Origin: UBA6522 sp965262365
Lineage (GTDB): Bacteria; Pseudomonadota; Gammaproteobacteria; Steroidobacterales; Rariloculaceae
Length of the DNA stretch: 64,000 nt
NCBI GenBank assembly: GCA_965262365.1
Contig: OZ253541.1
Location: forward strand, 124,001-188,000
Reading direction: 5' to 3'
The notes beneath the pieces were generated by a model that was not told where the DNA came from, did not search any database, and was given only the letters and a program-made list of their open reading frames with translations. The stretch's first letter is position 1. The number at the start of each line of letters is the position of its first letter. Shown one piece after another: positions 1 to 8,620 of the stretch. A program made the translations under genes and the position numbers.

Positions 1-178
1 GGCACACGCTGGTCTTGCCGCTGCCGGACTCCCCGGTCAGCAGCCCGATACCGCGCAGATCGATGAGGTGCTTGAGCCGCGCCTCGGCCTCGCGATGGGA
101 GCCGCAGCGGAACAGCTCGTCGGTGTGCGCGGGGGTTTCGAACGGCAGGCGGGTCAGGGCGAAGTGGCGCAGGTACAT
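1..178 (-). CDS. ExeA/TniB-like AAA ATPase, partial (N-terminal 59 residues)
   Basis: The gene runs off the left edge, so only its N terminus is visible. It opens MYLRHFALTRLPFETP and reaches a Walker A loop, GESGSGKT, at residues 49-56, as in ExeA/TniB-type transposition ATPases. Such ATPases act as target-choice partners for DDE transposases. The ATG overlaps the stop of the upstream transposase gene by one base (TGATG), which points to translational coupling in one transposition operon. The missing C terminus prevents checking Walker B. Confidence 0.8.
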   Translation of the reverse strand, partial: MYLRHFALTRLPFETPAHTDELFRCGSHREAEARLKHLIDLRGIGLLTGESGSGKTSVC

Positions 179-1509
179 CAGTCTTCCTCCTTCAGTCGGC
201 GGATGCTCAGCGGCGAGCGCGGCGGTTGCGGCTCCCCGGGCTCGATGCGCCCGCAGCGGCGCTCGCGTTTCACGGCGGTGTTGGCGTAGGCGTCCAGCGG
301 CGTGGCCAGGCCCGCGGGACGTCCCTCGTGCACCAGTTGCAGCGCCCGGGTGGGCGGGGCGGCCGGATCGTATCGCACGGTGACGGTTTGCCCGATGAGG
401 ATCGCGTCGGCCTCGTAGAGGCGCCCGTGCAGACTCAGGGTGCGGTCCTTGAGCACGCGGCGTTTGGTCTCGAACAGGAACAGCTCGTCCAGATCCAGCC
501 CGGCGGCGTCCGGGTAGCGCACCTCGGCGGCGGTCCCGGCCCAGCGGTCCAGCGGGGTCTGACCGTCCAGTCCGCGGTGCGGGGACTGATGGTATTCGCC
601 CTCCACCCAGCCGGCCAGCGCACGGTTCAACGCCTCGATCCCGTCGATCGAGCCCACATCCAGATGGCGCAGCCAGCCGGCGCGCAGGGTGCGGAACCAG
701 CGTTCGATCTTGCCCTTGCCGGCCGGTTGATACGGGCGGGCGTGGATGAGCGCAATGCCGAGCTTGGCGCACACCAGCGCGAGGTGGCGGGAGCGGTAAT
801 TCGCCCCGTTGTCCACGTAGAGGCGCTCGGTGAGTCCGCGGCGCAGCAGCGCGTGCTTGAACACCGGCAGGAACGCGGCGGTGTTCTCGGCGAAGGCGAA
901 CGCGGCGTGGGGAATGACGCGGGTGGCGTCGTCGATGAAGGCGATGAGGAAGGTCTTGCGCCGGCGGCGACCGTCAGGGACCTTCGGCCCGTGCATTACA
1001 TCGCTCATCCAGAGTTGGCCCGCCCGGCGATAGTTGAAGCGGCGCCGGTCCGTGGCGGGTCCCTGCGCGGCGGCCCGGCCCGTCAGCCCCTCGCGGCGCA
1101 GCAACCGCTGCACGGTGGACGCCGAGGGCATCGCCGCCTCGCTCACCAGCCCGTGCTCGGCGGCGTGGGCGATGACCGCGCGCACGGAGTAGCCGGGGCG
1201 CCGGGTCTTGATCGCCACCAGCGCCTCGGCGACCTCCGCGGGCATGCGCCGGGGCCGGCCCAGGTCCGAGCGACGTTTCGGGTACAGCGCCTCGAAGCCA
1301 CCGTAGCGGTACGTCACCAGCCACTTGCGTATCGTCTCCGCGGCCACCCGGGTGCGGTGCGTGCCGGGGATCGCGTAGGTCCCGGCGGCCTTTTCTTTCA
1401 GCTTCTCACCGATGCCGCGGGCGCCGCGGGGCAGGTGCGCCAAGTCCGCGATCAGCCCGTAGCGGAACAGCGCCACGGCCTCTCGCAGCTTCTCGTCGTG
1501 CTCGGTCAT
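178..1509 (-). CDS. DDE integrase-type transposase (rve core, Mu-type C-terminal domain)
   Basis: This 443-residue protein has an N-terminal helix-turn-helix region (about residues 10-145, with a GRPRR segment near 84-88) and then an rve/RNase-H-fold catalytic core. The likely catalytic triad is D170 (WMSDVMHG), D233 (YVDNGANY) and E269 (KGKIERWFRT). The C-terminal part resembles the Mu transposase beta-barrel domain. Length and motifs are intact. It is followed with a one-base overlap by the ExeA-like ATPase and preceded by a zinc-ribbon protein, a three-gene arrangement typical of these transposons. It catalyses strand transfer at the element ends. The exact element family name is uncertain. 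Confidence 0.85.
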   Translation of the reverse strand: MTEHDEKLREAVALFRYGLIADLAHLPRGARGIGEKLKEKAAGTYAIPGTHRTRVAAETIRKWLVTYRYGGFEALYPKRRSDLGRPRRMPAEVAEALVAIKTRRPGYSVRAVIAHAAEHGLVSEAAMPSASTVQRLLRREGLTGRAAAQGPATDRRRFNYRRAGQLWMSDVMHGPKVPDGRRRRKTFLIAFIDDATRVIPHAAFAFAENTAAFLPVFKHALLRRGLTERLYVDNGANYRSRHLALVCAKLGIALIHARPYQPAGKGKIERWFRTLRAGWLRHLDVGSIDGIEALNRALAGWVEGEYHQSPHRGLDGQTPLDRWAGTAAEVRYPDAAGLDLDELFLFETKRRVLKDRTLSLHGRLYEADAILIGQTVTVRYDPAAPPTRALQLVHEGRPAGLATPLDAYANTAVKRERRCGRIEPGEPQPPRSPLSIRRLKEED

Positions 1510-1556
1510 GGTCTCGGCGGCCTCCCCGGGGTCTTGCGCGGTTCACGGTGGCCACG

Positions 1557-2234
1557 TTAGCGCCTGCAAGCCGGTGGATCAGGCCCCGTCCCGTGTTGGA
1601 CGACCGCCAGAGCGGTCCCCGGCGCCGGCACGTCAGGACAAAAGCCCAACGGCGGCGCCAGCCGCGCCAGGCGCCCCTCGCACCGCCCGCGCAGCCCCAC
1701 CAGCACCGCCTCGGTCTTGAGCCGCTCCCGGAACGCCCCAACTTCCGGGGGACACTTCAGGAACCGCTCCGGCCACAGCCCCCGAACCGCCGCCAGGTTC
1801 CGATGCACCGCCCGCACCCGGCGGCCCAGCCAGCGCATCGCCCCGGGCAGATGCACCGCGTCGCGCCGCAGCGCGTCGGCCGCCTTGGCGAGACTGGGCG
1901 CGGCCTCCGCCTCAACCACCGCCTCTTCGACCGCCTGCAGCGTGCCCCCCAGCCTCGCCGCCAGGCAATCCGGCAACCGGCTGAACGTCATGTGACTCTC
2001 AGGACAGTACCAGCGGGCAACGCGCGTCCCGCGCGGGCGCTTGCGCGGGTAGGTCCCGTGGCGGGCGAAGGAACAACCGCCCCGCGGATGGTTCGGACAC
2101 CGCTCAAGGGTTGCATCGCGCCATGCACGGCGTTTAACGTATTGCTCGCCGGTAAGCCCCGTTGGATACCGAAGCTGCACCGGCCACGGCCCGGCGGGAA
2201 TCGTCGTCCCGCGCGGGCCACCCTCCCTTTCCAT
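1557..2234 (-). CDS. DUF6431-type zinc-ribbon protein of the transposon
   Basis: The product is about 225 residues from the ATG at 2234; a GTG at 2273 would add 13 residues. It contains a Cys/His-rich stretch (CPNHP, SFARHGTY, ARWYCPESH) followed by a DCLAARLGG segment, then a helical region. This pattern is characteristic of DUF6431 proteins found upstream of DDE transposase/ExeA pairs. The zinc-ribbon probably binds DNA, and its role in transposition is not established. It reads in the same direction as the two downstream transposition genes, 47 bases from the transposase start. Neither start has a convincing ribosome-binding site. Confidence 0.65.
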   Translation of the reverse strand: MEREGGPRGTTIPAGPWPVQLRYPTGLTGEQYVKRRAWRDATLERCPNHPRGGCSFARHGTYPRKRPRGTRVARWYCPESHMTFSRLPDCLAARLGGTLQAVEEAVVEAEAAPSLAKAADALRRDAVHLPGAMRWLGRRVRAVHRNLAAVRGLWPERFLKCPPEVGAFRERLKTEAVLVGLRGRCEGRLARLAPPLGFCPDVPAPGTALAVVQHGTGPDPPACRR

Positions 2235-2291
2235 CCAGGAAGCGCTCAGGTTAACCCAGTGCCCCGCCCCCACGTCGGTCGCGCCAGCACC

Positions 2292-2366
2292 GCGTTATCC
2301 ACCGCCTGCCCACCGGCGACAGGGCTGACCAAGGGCCCGCGCCCGTGGACAGCCCGTGGATAACGC
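2292..2366. repeat. Inverted pair of DnaA-box-like motifs near the transposon end
   Basis: GCGTTATCCAC at 2292-2302 is repeated in inverted orientation as GTGGATAACGC at 2356-2366, separated by 53 bases. The core TTATCCAC matches 8 of 9 positions of the DnaA box consensus. The sites could be transposase-binding ends or true DnaA sites. Confidence 0.5.
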
Positions 2367-2467
2367 TACGTCAACGCCGACTTGGCCGTGCCGGATTAAT
2401 CCACCACGTCAGACGTTTCACCAGGAAGATAAACCGACCAAAAGGCTCGGTGGTTCAGTGAAAGAAT

Positions 2468-5248
2468 GTGCCTAACAACATCGCGTCTCCAACCAGCGGC
2501 TGGTTCGCCTCGCACTGCACCGGCAGCGATGAAGCCGATGGCTCCTGGTCGGGCGGGAGCTGGATGGTCGTGGAGGACGAAGACGGCGATGGCGACGCTG
2601 GGGTTGTCGAAACAATCTATGGGGTGGATGAGGCGCTGCCTGGGGTTCCCTCGGCCGGGGCATTTGTTCCAACGCTGTCAAGCGGAGGCAGCCTGACCAT
2701 CACAGGCGACGGCACGACGATCGCGCTGAGTGACGAGGCGTTCTTTGAACTGACCGACGGCACGCGTTACACGTGCACCGCCGCGGACGGGTGCACCGTT
2801 TTGAACGGCACCGTGACCGCCGGCACAATCGCCGGGCGTGCGGCGGGTGGCGGCGAAGTGGACCGATTCCCGAGTTTCCGCACCTCGACGGGGCCGGGCA
2901 ACCAGTCCTACACGCTGGGCACGGCGATTGATACACTGATGCTGCCTGCGGCGACCAGCGGCAACGGCACGCTGACGTACAGCCTCTCGCCCAGTGTGCC
3001 CGGTCTGGCGTTCAACGCCACTGCGCGTCAGCTCACCGGATCGCCTTCCACCGCGGGCACGTATGCCATGACGTTCACCGTGACGGACGAGGACGGCGAC
3101 ACCGATACTCTCAGCTTCACGATCGCGGTGAACACCGGCACGACCGCGGCAGGTTCGCTGGGCGAGTGCTACGTGAGTCTGATGGTGAGCATCGGGCAGA
3201 TTTGTACCTATCCCGGAACGACGGATGCGTTCAGCGTCAACGTACGCGGCAGGGGTTCGTTCCTGACGTTCCTGGCTGGTATCCGGATCCGGATCACCAA
3301 CCAGACGATCAACGGGCGGGTCTACGATTTCGAAGCCTCGCACCAGGGCGACGGGGTGTGGCGGATCGACCGGGTCGCCGGCAGCACCGAGGCGCCCGAG
3401 ACATCTCCCATGACGGGCGGTGGCGGGATGGAGCCCGAGGAGCCGGAGGACACCTCGCCAAGCTTCGCCGCGGATGCCGGGCCGGGTAACCGGACGTACA
3501 CGGTCGGCACCGCCATCGACACGCTGACTCTGCCGGAGGCGAGCGGCGGGGACGGGGCGCTAGCCTACAGTCTCACCCCCGACGTGCCCGGATTGACTTT
3601 CAATGCTACGACACGCCAGGTCACGGGCATGCCGACCACGGCGGCCAGCTACAACATGACCTACACCGTGACCGACGAGGACGGTGATACCGATACTCTC
3701 AGCTTGACCATCACGGTGGAGGACGCCGTCGAGACGGTGTCGGAAGGCTTCGATTTAACCTACCCGTACTCCCATCAACCTCAGAGTTTGATTTATGCCA
3801 ATAGCCGGATTTACGTGTTCCAGGCTAGTTCCGGCCCTGATCCCTCTTCGGTCTACGCGTACTCGACCACCGGGGAGCGAGAGGAGGCGGCCGATTTCGA
3901 CTTAGATCTGGCTCGCGGTGACTTCGCGCGGGGAATCGCCTACGCCAACGACCGGTTCTATGTGCTTATCCGCAGCCGGCAAGGTAACAAGGTGACTGTA
4001 TTTTCGGCTACTGGAGAACGAGAGCCGACGGCCGATTTCGACTTGGCAGCCGAGACTTTTTATGCTGGCAAAATCGTTGCCGCCGAAGGCCGGCTCTTCA
4101 TGTTCGGCGGCTCTGAATCACAAGGAGAGTTTGCCCATGCGTATTCGGTCACAGGTCAGCGACTGCGGGAGTTCGACATCAGCGTGGAACTATACGACGT
4201 TGGACCCCAGCGACCCGGTTCACTAATAAGGCCATGGGTGCAGGACGTAGCAATCACTTACGTCAACCGCCGGTTCTACATGCTCGAGCATTACCCCTCC
4301 GGGGCGGACCAGAGCGCCAGGGGGTTAGCACATTCCGCTTTCGTGGGCGCGTATACGCTTTCTGGAGAGCGAGAGGAGATCGTGCCGGCTCCGGCTTGCA
4401 GTTACGGTAATTTGGGTCCACCTATGGTCTGCCATGGACTCGTCTACTTTGACGGCCAATTCCATGTAGCCGCTGCAACCTCATATGCTCGCGGCGGAGG
4501 CGCTTGGTTGTTGCCGATCTCGGCGCCTAACATCCCTCGTCTGCAAGGTCCGTTTGACTACTCGCCGATCGCCAACGCCCAGTATGCCCGCTTGAACGCG
4601 TTCGCTGAGTACCCACGGGGAATCACCTACGCCAACAGCCGGCTCTACGTCTTGGATATAGATTTTTCGGGTAAAGTGGCGTATGCGTATTCGGCGGCTA
4701 CAGGAGAACGAGAGGAGTCGGCTGATTTCAATCTCTCCCAACGGAACGACGATTTCCTCAGCGCACCCGAAGGATTCACCTACTTCAATGGCCGGTTCTA
4801 CGTGCTCGATTCTCAATCGGACACGGTCCATGCGTTTTCGGCTACCGGGGAGAGGGAGGCCGCGGCCGATTTCGACCTTAGTGTCAGTTTCTTTCCCAAA
4901 GGAATCGCCCACGCCAACGGCCGGTTGTACGTGGCCGACAATTTCGACGGAAAGGTGTATGCGTATTCGGCCACCGGGGAACGGGAGGCTGCGGCCGATT
5001 TCGATCTCGATGCCGACAATGGCGATCCCCGGCGAATCGCCTTCGGCAACGGCCGGTTCTACGTTATCGACGGGGACGACGGAAAGGTGTATGCGTATTC
5101 GGCCACCGGGGAGCGAGAGGCTGCGGCCGATTTCGATCTCGATGCCGACAATGGCGATCCTACCGGCATCGCCTACGTCAATGGCCGGTTTCTTGTGACG
5201 GACAACGAGAACGACTGGGTCCATGTTTACGTTGCTCCTACGGGCTGA
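2468..5248 (+). CDS. Large Ig-domain/beta-propeller protein, N terminus probably lost
   Basis: The 926-residue product has two putative-Ig (He_PIG-like) domains, at about residues 136-218 and 338-420, each ending DEDGDTDTLS. They are separated by a linker domain with paired cysteines. From about residue 430 to the end there are NHL/propeller-like blades of roughly 44 residues with the recurring pattern (V/F)xAYSATGERE, ADFDL, ANGRFYV. Such proteins are usually exported adhesins or binding proteins. This one begins at a GTG with an in-frame TGA just upstream, no ribosome-binding site and no signal peptide, and it sits beside the transposon end, so the 5' part was probably removed. The ligand is unknown. 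Confidence 0.65.
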   Translation: MPNNIASPTSGWFASHCTGSDEADGSWSGGSWMVVEDEDGDGDAGVVETIYGVDEALPGVPSAGAFVPTLSSGGSLTITGDGTTIALSDEAFFELTDGTRYTCTAADGCTVLNGTVTAGTIAGRAAGGGEVDRFPSFRTSTGPGNQSYTLGTAIDTLMLPAATSGNGTLTYSLSPSVPGLAFNATARQLTGSPSTAGTYAMTFTVTDEDGDTDTLSFTIAVNTGTTAAGSLGECYVSLMVSIGQICTYPGTTDAFSVNVRGRGSFLTFLAGIRIRITNQTINGRVYDFEASHQGDGVWRIDRVAGSTEAPETSPMTGGGGMEPEEPEDTSPSFAADAGPGNRTYTVGTAIDTLTLPEASGGDGALAYSLTPDVPGLTFNATTRQVTGMPTTAASYNMTYTVTDEDGDTDTLSLTITVEDAVETVSEGFDLTYPYSHQPQSLIYANSRIYVFQASSGPDPSSVYAYSTTGEREEAADFDLDLARGDFARGIAYANDRFYVLIRSRQGNKVTVFSATGEREPTADFDLAAETFYAGKIVAAEGRLFMFGGSESQGEFAHAYSVTGQRLREFDISVELYDVGPQRPGSLIRPWVQDVAITYVNRRFYMLEHYPSGADQSARGLAHSAFVGAYTLSGEREEIVPAPACSYGNLGPPMVCHGLVYFDGQFHVAAATSYARGGGAWLLPISAPNIPRLQGPFDYSPIANAQYARLNAFAEYPRGITYANSRLYVLDIDFSGKVAYAYSAATGEREESADFNLSQRNDDFLSAPEGFTYFNGRFYVLDSQSDTVHAFSATGEREAAADFDLSVSFFPKGIAHANGRLYVADNFDGKVYAYSATGEREAAADFDLDADNGDPRRIAFGNGRFYVIDGDDGKVYAYSATGEREAAADFDLDADNGDPTGIAYVNGRFLVTDNENDWVHVYVAPTG
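4949..5160 (+). repeat. Nearly identical propeller-blade repeat (132-base period)
   Basis: About 80 bases at 4949-5028 recur at 5081-5160 with only a few changes. The 132-base offset equals exactly 44 codons, one propeller blade. The near identity at DNA level indicates recent duplication or gene conversion within the C-terminal blades of the large Ig/propeller protein. Confidence 0.85.
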
Positions 5249-5534
5249 GTGTCTTCCGACCTGGCAACGCGCTCAACGCGGGTCATGCGATGGGGTGGGG
5301 CCGTCCCCGAATTGGCATATCGGGAACCTTATCTTGCGCGGCAACTGAGCCTGCTGGCGGATCCGCCTGATGTCGGCAAGTCCACGATGGCGCCGCACGG
5401 GACCGCCGCCGCTTGGGCCTATTGTGCACAATCGAAAACGTAGGTTTTCATGTGGGCTGCGGCGGGGGTCTGCAACAATGCCCGCCATTTTTTCCCGTAA
5501 TGCTGCCCGTCGATTTCCAACAATCCTGCACCAC
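5249..5534. other. Intergenic region without a recognisable gene
   Basis: No open frame here has coding features that can be recognised. It separates the Ig/propeller gene from the left inverted repeat of the next insertion sequence. Confidence 0.5.
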
Positions 5535-7569
5535 CTAGCCCGACTTCCGCAACTCAGCGCCAAAACGGGCGCAAGTCATTGATTTATTGTTGTCCAGAGC
5601 CGTAGGTCGGCACTACAAGGCACCGACTGGCAAGCGGTGTGGCCGTCGATTCAGGCGAGGATTCTGGGTGTCGGTTGTTCCGGCAAACGCAGTTTGAGTT
5701 GATCCAGCAGGAGTTGGTGTTCCCGTTGCGGTTGAGTATGTCGGGGCAGGATCAGGTACCGTCCGTCGGTGGTCGGCAGATGCACATCGAGCATCTGCAT
5801 GGTGGCGAACTTCTCCAGGATCGCCCGGGGCGTCAGCCCCGGCGCCCGCGGTCGGGCCAGGTTTTTCAACGTCACGTGCAGACAGTACGCGATGAAGGCG
5901 ACGAAGATGTGCGCCTCGATCCGATCCTCGCGCTGATGGAAGATCGGCCGGATGGCCAGATCGTGCTTCAGTTCCTTGAACGCCTGCTCGATCTCGCAGA
6001 GCTGCATGTAGTAGCGCCACAATGTCGCCGGGTCCTCGCCGGTGAGGTTGGAACGCAGCAGATACCGGCCCTCGCGGCGCCGGGCTTGGCGCAGCCGCTG
6101 GCGCCGCAATGAGAACGTGAACGTCTCGGCGGTGACCGCTTCGCGAGCCTTGGGCAGACCGATCTCGACCAAGTGCCAAGCGCGGCCGGCCTCCTTCTTC
6201 GCCGCGCCCAGCTTCAGCAGCAACTCGTCGCGCTTCAGCGATTGGTCGCGCAACTCGTGCAACCGCCGCCACAGCTTCTTCAATCGGCGCCGGCGCATGC
6301 CGCGCTCCTTCAACACCCGCGCCCGGCTCTGGGCCAGGACGTACAGTTCCCCGTCCTCGCTCAACAGCTTCACCTCCACCGACTCGCGAACCTGCCGCCA
6401 AGGCTTGCCCACGAACGCCTTCTCCAGTTTCGTCAATCGGCCCTTGGGCGTGCCCACCAGGTAATGCACCGGCGCCGGCCCCGTGCGCATCGCCTCCAGA
6501 GTCTCTTCGGTGGGAATGCCACGGTCCATGATCCAGACCCGGTCCGATCGCCCGTACTGCGCCTCGATCTTTTCCAGAAAGTCCGCCAACGTGGTCTTGT
6601 CGGACGTGTTGCCCGGCATCACCTCGTAGGCCAGCGGAAACCCCTGCGGGGTCACGATCAGGGCGATCACCACCTGCACGCAGTCCGAGCGCTTGTCGCG
6701 GCTGTATCCGAACCGGCGCTTGTCCGAAAACGTTGGATCGCTCTCAAAATAGGTGGAGGTCAGGTCGTACAGCAGGACGTCGAAGCGCGCGTCGAACAAC
6801 GTCTCCCAACGCGCCCGCAAAAACGAGAAAAACGCCCGCTTGTGCGCCGCCAGCTTGTCCAGACAGCGGTACAGCGTATCGTTGGCGATGACCGCCATCG
6901 GACTGCCCAGCAAGTCGCGCATCGCGCTGTGACCGTACCAATGCCGATGCAACCGCCATTCGCTGCCCGGATCGATCAGCTGATAACACACCAACGTCTT
7001 CAACACGTCCAGCCAGCGTGTGCCCTGACGGCTCGACGGCAGCCGGGTACGCCAAAATCGATCCAGCTCCAGCCGATCCCACAACGTCAGCGCCAGCCAG
7101 CACGCGCCCCACTGCCGCGGTCGGTGTAAACTCAGCGCCTTGACCTGGATCCGCACCACCTCGCAGGCCAGCTCCGGCGCCTCGCCGTCTTCGGCGAACA
7201 GCGCCATCGATCCGGACCCGGAATCTCCCTGCAACACCTCGATCGAACGGCACCACGCCGCGCGCTGACGATCGTTGATCTCGCCCAGGTACAGCACCTG
7301 ACGCTGAACGACCCGCCCGTCGCGGTTGCGAACGTTCTCCACCACGCTCCAGTAGCGGTGTTCCTTGCCGTCCTTGAAGCGTCTCTTGGCCCGTACGAAC
7401 ATGGACCCATAGCATGCCCCAACCACCAAACAAATCAAGGGGTTAGGTCGGCACTACAGCCCAGATCGTGCGGCTCGATTCAATGAAAACAGGGCGTTAC
7501 GTCAGCTTCGGCACCCAAATCACGATGAAATTCGATCAAAACTCGGTCGAGTTGCGGAAGTCGGGCTAG
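5535..7569. mobile_element. IS1634/IS4-type insertion sequence bounded by 21-base inverted repeats
   Basis: A perfect 21-base inverted repeat lies at 5535-5555 (beginning CTAGCCCGAC) and 7549-7569 (ending GTCGGGCTAG). It encloses 2,035 bases that hold one transposase gene on the minus strand. Inside it, a 15-base motif TAGGTCGGCACTACA occurs at 5603-5617 and again in the same orientation at 7444-7458. No target-site duplication is evident next to the 21-base repeats. Either the outer repeats are the IS ends, or a smaller IS has landed inside an older element. Confidence 0.65.
5651..7402 (-). CDS. IS1634/IS4-family transposase
   Basis: From the ATG at 7402 (MFVRAKRRFKDGKEH) the product is 583 residues; an upstream ATG at 7438 has less typical sequence. 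It has the DDE residues of IS4-type enzymes: D in LLYDLTSTYFES, D in VWIMDRGIPTEE, and E in the C-terminal YREK-like motif YYMQLCEIEQAFKELK. The frame is intact, so the enzyme could be active. It cuts and joins the IS ends. The length (just under 600 residues) fits the IS1634 group. Confidence 0.9.
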   Translation of the reverse strand: MFVRAKRRFKDGKEHRYWSVVENVRNRDGRVVQRQVLYLGEINDRQRAAWCRSIEVLQGDSGSGSMALFAEDGEAPELACEVVRIQVKALSLHRPRQWGACWLALTLWDRLELDRFWRTRLPSSRQGTRWLDVLKTLVCYQLIDPGSEWRLHRHWYGHSAMRDLLGSPMAVIANDTLYRCLDKLAAHKRAFFSFLRARWETLFDARFDVLLYDLTSTYFESDPTFSDKRRFGYSRDKRSDCVQVVIALIVTPQGFPLAYEVMPGNTSDKTTLADFLEKIEAQYGRSDRVWIMDRGIPTEETLEAMRTGPAPVHYLVGTPKGRLTKLEKAFVGKPWRQVRESVEVKLLSEDGELYVLAQSRARVLKERGMRRRRLKKLWRRLHELRDQSLKRDELLLKLGAAKKEAGRAWHLVEIGLPKAREAVTAETFTFSLRRQRLRQARRREGRYLLRSNLTGEDPATLWRYYMQLCEIEQAFKELKHDLAIRPIFHQREDRIEAHIFVAFIAYCLHVTLKNLARPRAPGLTPRAILEKFATMQMLDVHLPTTDGRYLILPRHTQPQREHQLLLDQLKLRLPEQPTPRILA

Positions 7570-7926
7570 CGTCACTCCGGCGGGCCAGTTTCGCACGATG
7601 CGGATGGCCGGTTCGTCTTGGGCGCTAGCCCCTCGCCGCGCCGAATCGGGGCGAGCGCCATGACAACCTCCTGCCTGGCTTGCGGCATCTGGCGCTCGGT
7701 CGGGCGGTTTACTGGTTCGATGTTGACGAGGCGTGCCGGACAGTCCTTGTTCTGGCGGTTTTCTTCGGCGGGCAGGACCACATTCGACACATGATATCCC
7801 GGCTCATCGAGGATTTGATCTGATCGGTGCGGGCATGGCGTTATGTGATCAACTGCGTTCACTATGACGCGCCAGAGACATCTGCAAATGTTTTGTTCGG
7901 CACCGGCGTGTCATATCCTCCCATGC
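7570..7926. other. Gene-free spacer before the XRE regulator
   Basis: Open frames in this stretch are short and overlap on both strands, and none is recognisable. It probably contains the promoter of the regulator that follows. Confidence 0.4.
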
Positions 7927-8349
7927 ATGTCGAACAAAAGGCACAGCAAGCGCCGATCCTCGAACGAAAGTATTTCCGATCGAATTCGCGAAGCCAGGAA
8001 TCGTTCGGGGCTCGGACCGGCCGCGTTGCGGAAGATGCTCGCCGGAAAGGGGATCAACCTGTCGAAAACGGGACTGCACCGCCTGGAAACCGCGGAACCG
8101 ATCAACCCGAACCTCAAGCTCATGATCGCGATCGCGGAAGCCACGCACGTGACGCCGGAATGGTTGCTCTTCGGAACGGGCAGCCCGCGGCCGGACGAGA
8201 AAATCGGCCCGGCGATACGGGCTCGGGTAATTGACACGATCGCCTTCATGGCTGGAGCGCTCGACTTGACCCCGGAGCAGGAAGGGGACCTGGAAGCCTG
8301 GTTGAAATCCGTGCGAAAGTCGCGGCCCGAAACGGTCAGAAAACCGTAG
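7927..8349 (+). CDS. XRE-family helix-turn-helix regulator
   Basis: The 140-residue protein starts at MSNKRHSKRR, and a basic N-terminal tail precedes an HTH_XRE fold (about residues 18-80). The fold includes IREARNRSGLGPAALRKML, LSKTGLHRLE and a VTPEWLLFGTG end that is typical of Cro/CI-type repressors whose helix-turn-helix ends with a WLLFG strand. The C-terminal 50 residues are short and have no sensor domain. It precedes a small promoter-driven unit and the tRNA array, so it may control nearby mobile functions. The target is unknown. An upstream in-frame ATG at 7864 is less likely. Confidence 0.75.
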   Translation: MSNKRHSKRRSSNESISDRIREARNRSGLGPAALRKMLAGKGINLSKTGLHRLETAEPINPNLKLMIAIAEATHVTPEWLLFGTGSPRPDEKIGPAIRARVIDTIAFMAGALDLTPEQEGDLEAWLKSVRKSRPETVRKP

Positions 8350-8394
8350 AATTCGAGGGTTCCTGTTTTGTGAACGCTGTGTTCCGATGAAGTG

Positions 8395-8422
8395 TTGACA
8401 CGGCGCTCAAGCCGAGTATACT
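8395..8422 (+). promoter_or_regulatory. Strong sigma70-type promoter
   Basis: TTGACA at 8395-8400 and TATACT at 8417-8422 are separated by 16 bases. The predicted transcription start (about 8429-8430) is directly at the ATG at 8431, giving a leaderless transcript or a small RNA. Confidence 0.65.
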
Positions 8423-8430
8423 GCCCGCCC

Positions 8431-8601
8431 ATGATTTGGAAATTCATACAGCTCAGATTATCCGAAGCCGCCGGCGCCTCATCGGCCGGGCAAGCGCTCG
8501 TGGTGACAGCCAGCGACGCGGTCCCGTGTGCAAGGACTTGGCAGACGGCCCGTATTAGCGTGGATTCGTATGGACTTGACCATGGTGAACTCATGCACTA
8601 A
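8431..8601 (+). CDS. Hypothetical 56-residue protein (possible leaderless gene)
   Basis: The short frame begins MIWKFIQLRLSEAAG and ends DHGELMH. It is not recognised. It sits between a near-consensus promoter, whose predicted start falls on its ATG, and tandem hairpins ending in a T-tract at 8694, so it is an isolated transcription unit. No ribosome-binding site is seen, so the transcript may instead be a small non-coding RNA. The coding call is therefore weak. Confidence 0.3.
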   Translation: MIWKFIQLRLSEAAGASSAGQALVVTASDAVPCARTWQTARISVDSYGLDHGELMH

Positions 8602-8620
8602 GCCTCTCTAGACAACCGTT

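Larger units (their letters stand above)
1..2400 (-). mobile_element. Three-gene DDE transposon (left part outside the window)
   Basis: The element comprises the zinc-ribbon protein, the transposase and the ExeA-like ATPase, all on the minus strand. The right end is not fixed. It lies between about 2274 and 2467, a stretch with no gene that contains an 11-base inverted pair (GCGTTATCCAC and its complement at 2292 and 2356). The adjacent large secreted-type protein gene at 2468 has no signal peptide, which fits insertion into its 5' region. Confidence 0.6.

Noticed and set aside
226..1560. Long plus-strand frame (444 codons) opposite the transposase
   Set aside because: It is the antisense of a well-supported transposase gene with DDE motifs, is rich in Arg/Gly/His as expected of a GC-rich shadow frame, and has no recognisable domain.
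7572..7862. 96-codon minus-strand frame before the XRE regulator
   Set aside because: No ribosome-binding site, no recognisable motif, and it overlaps the probable promoter region of the regulator.
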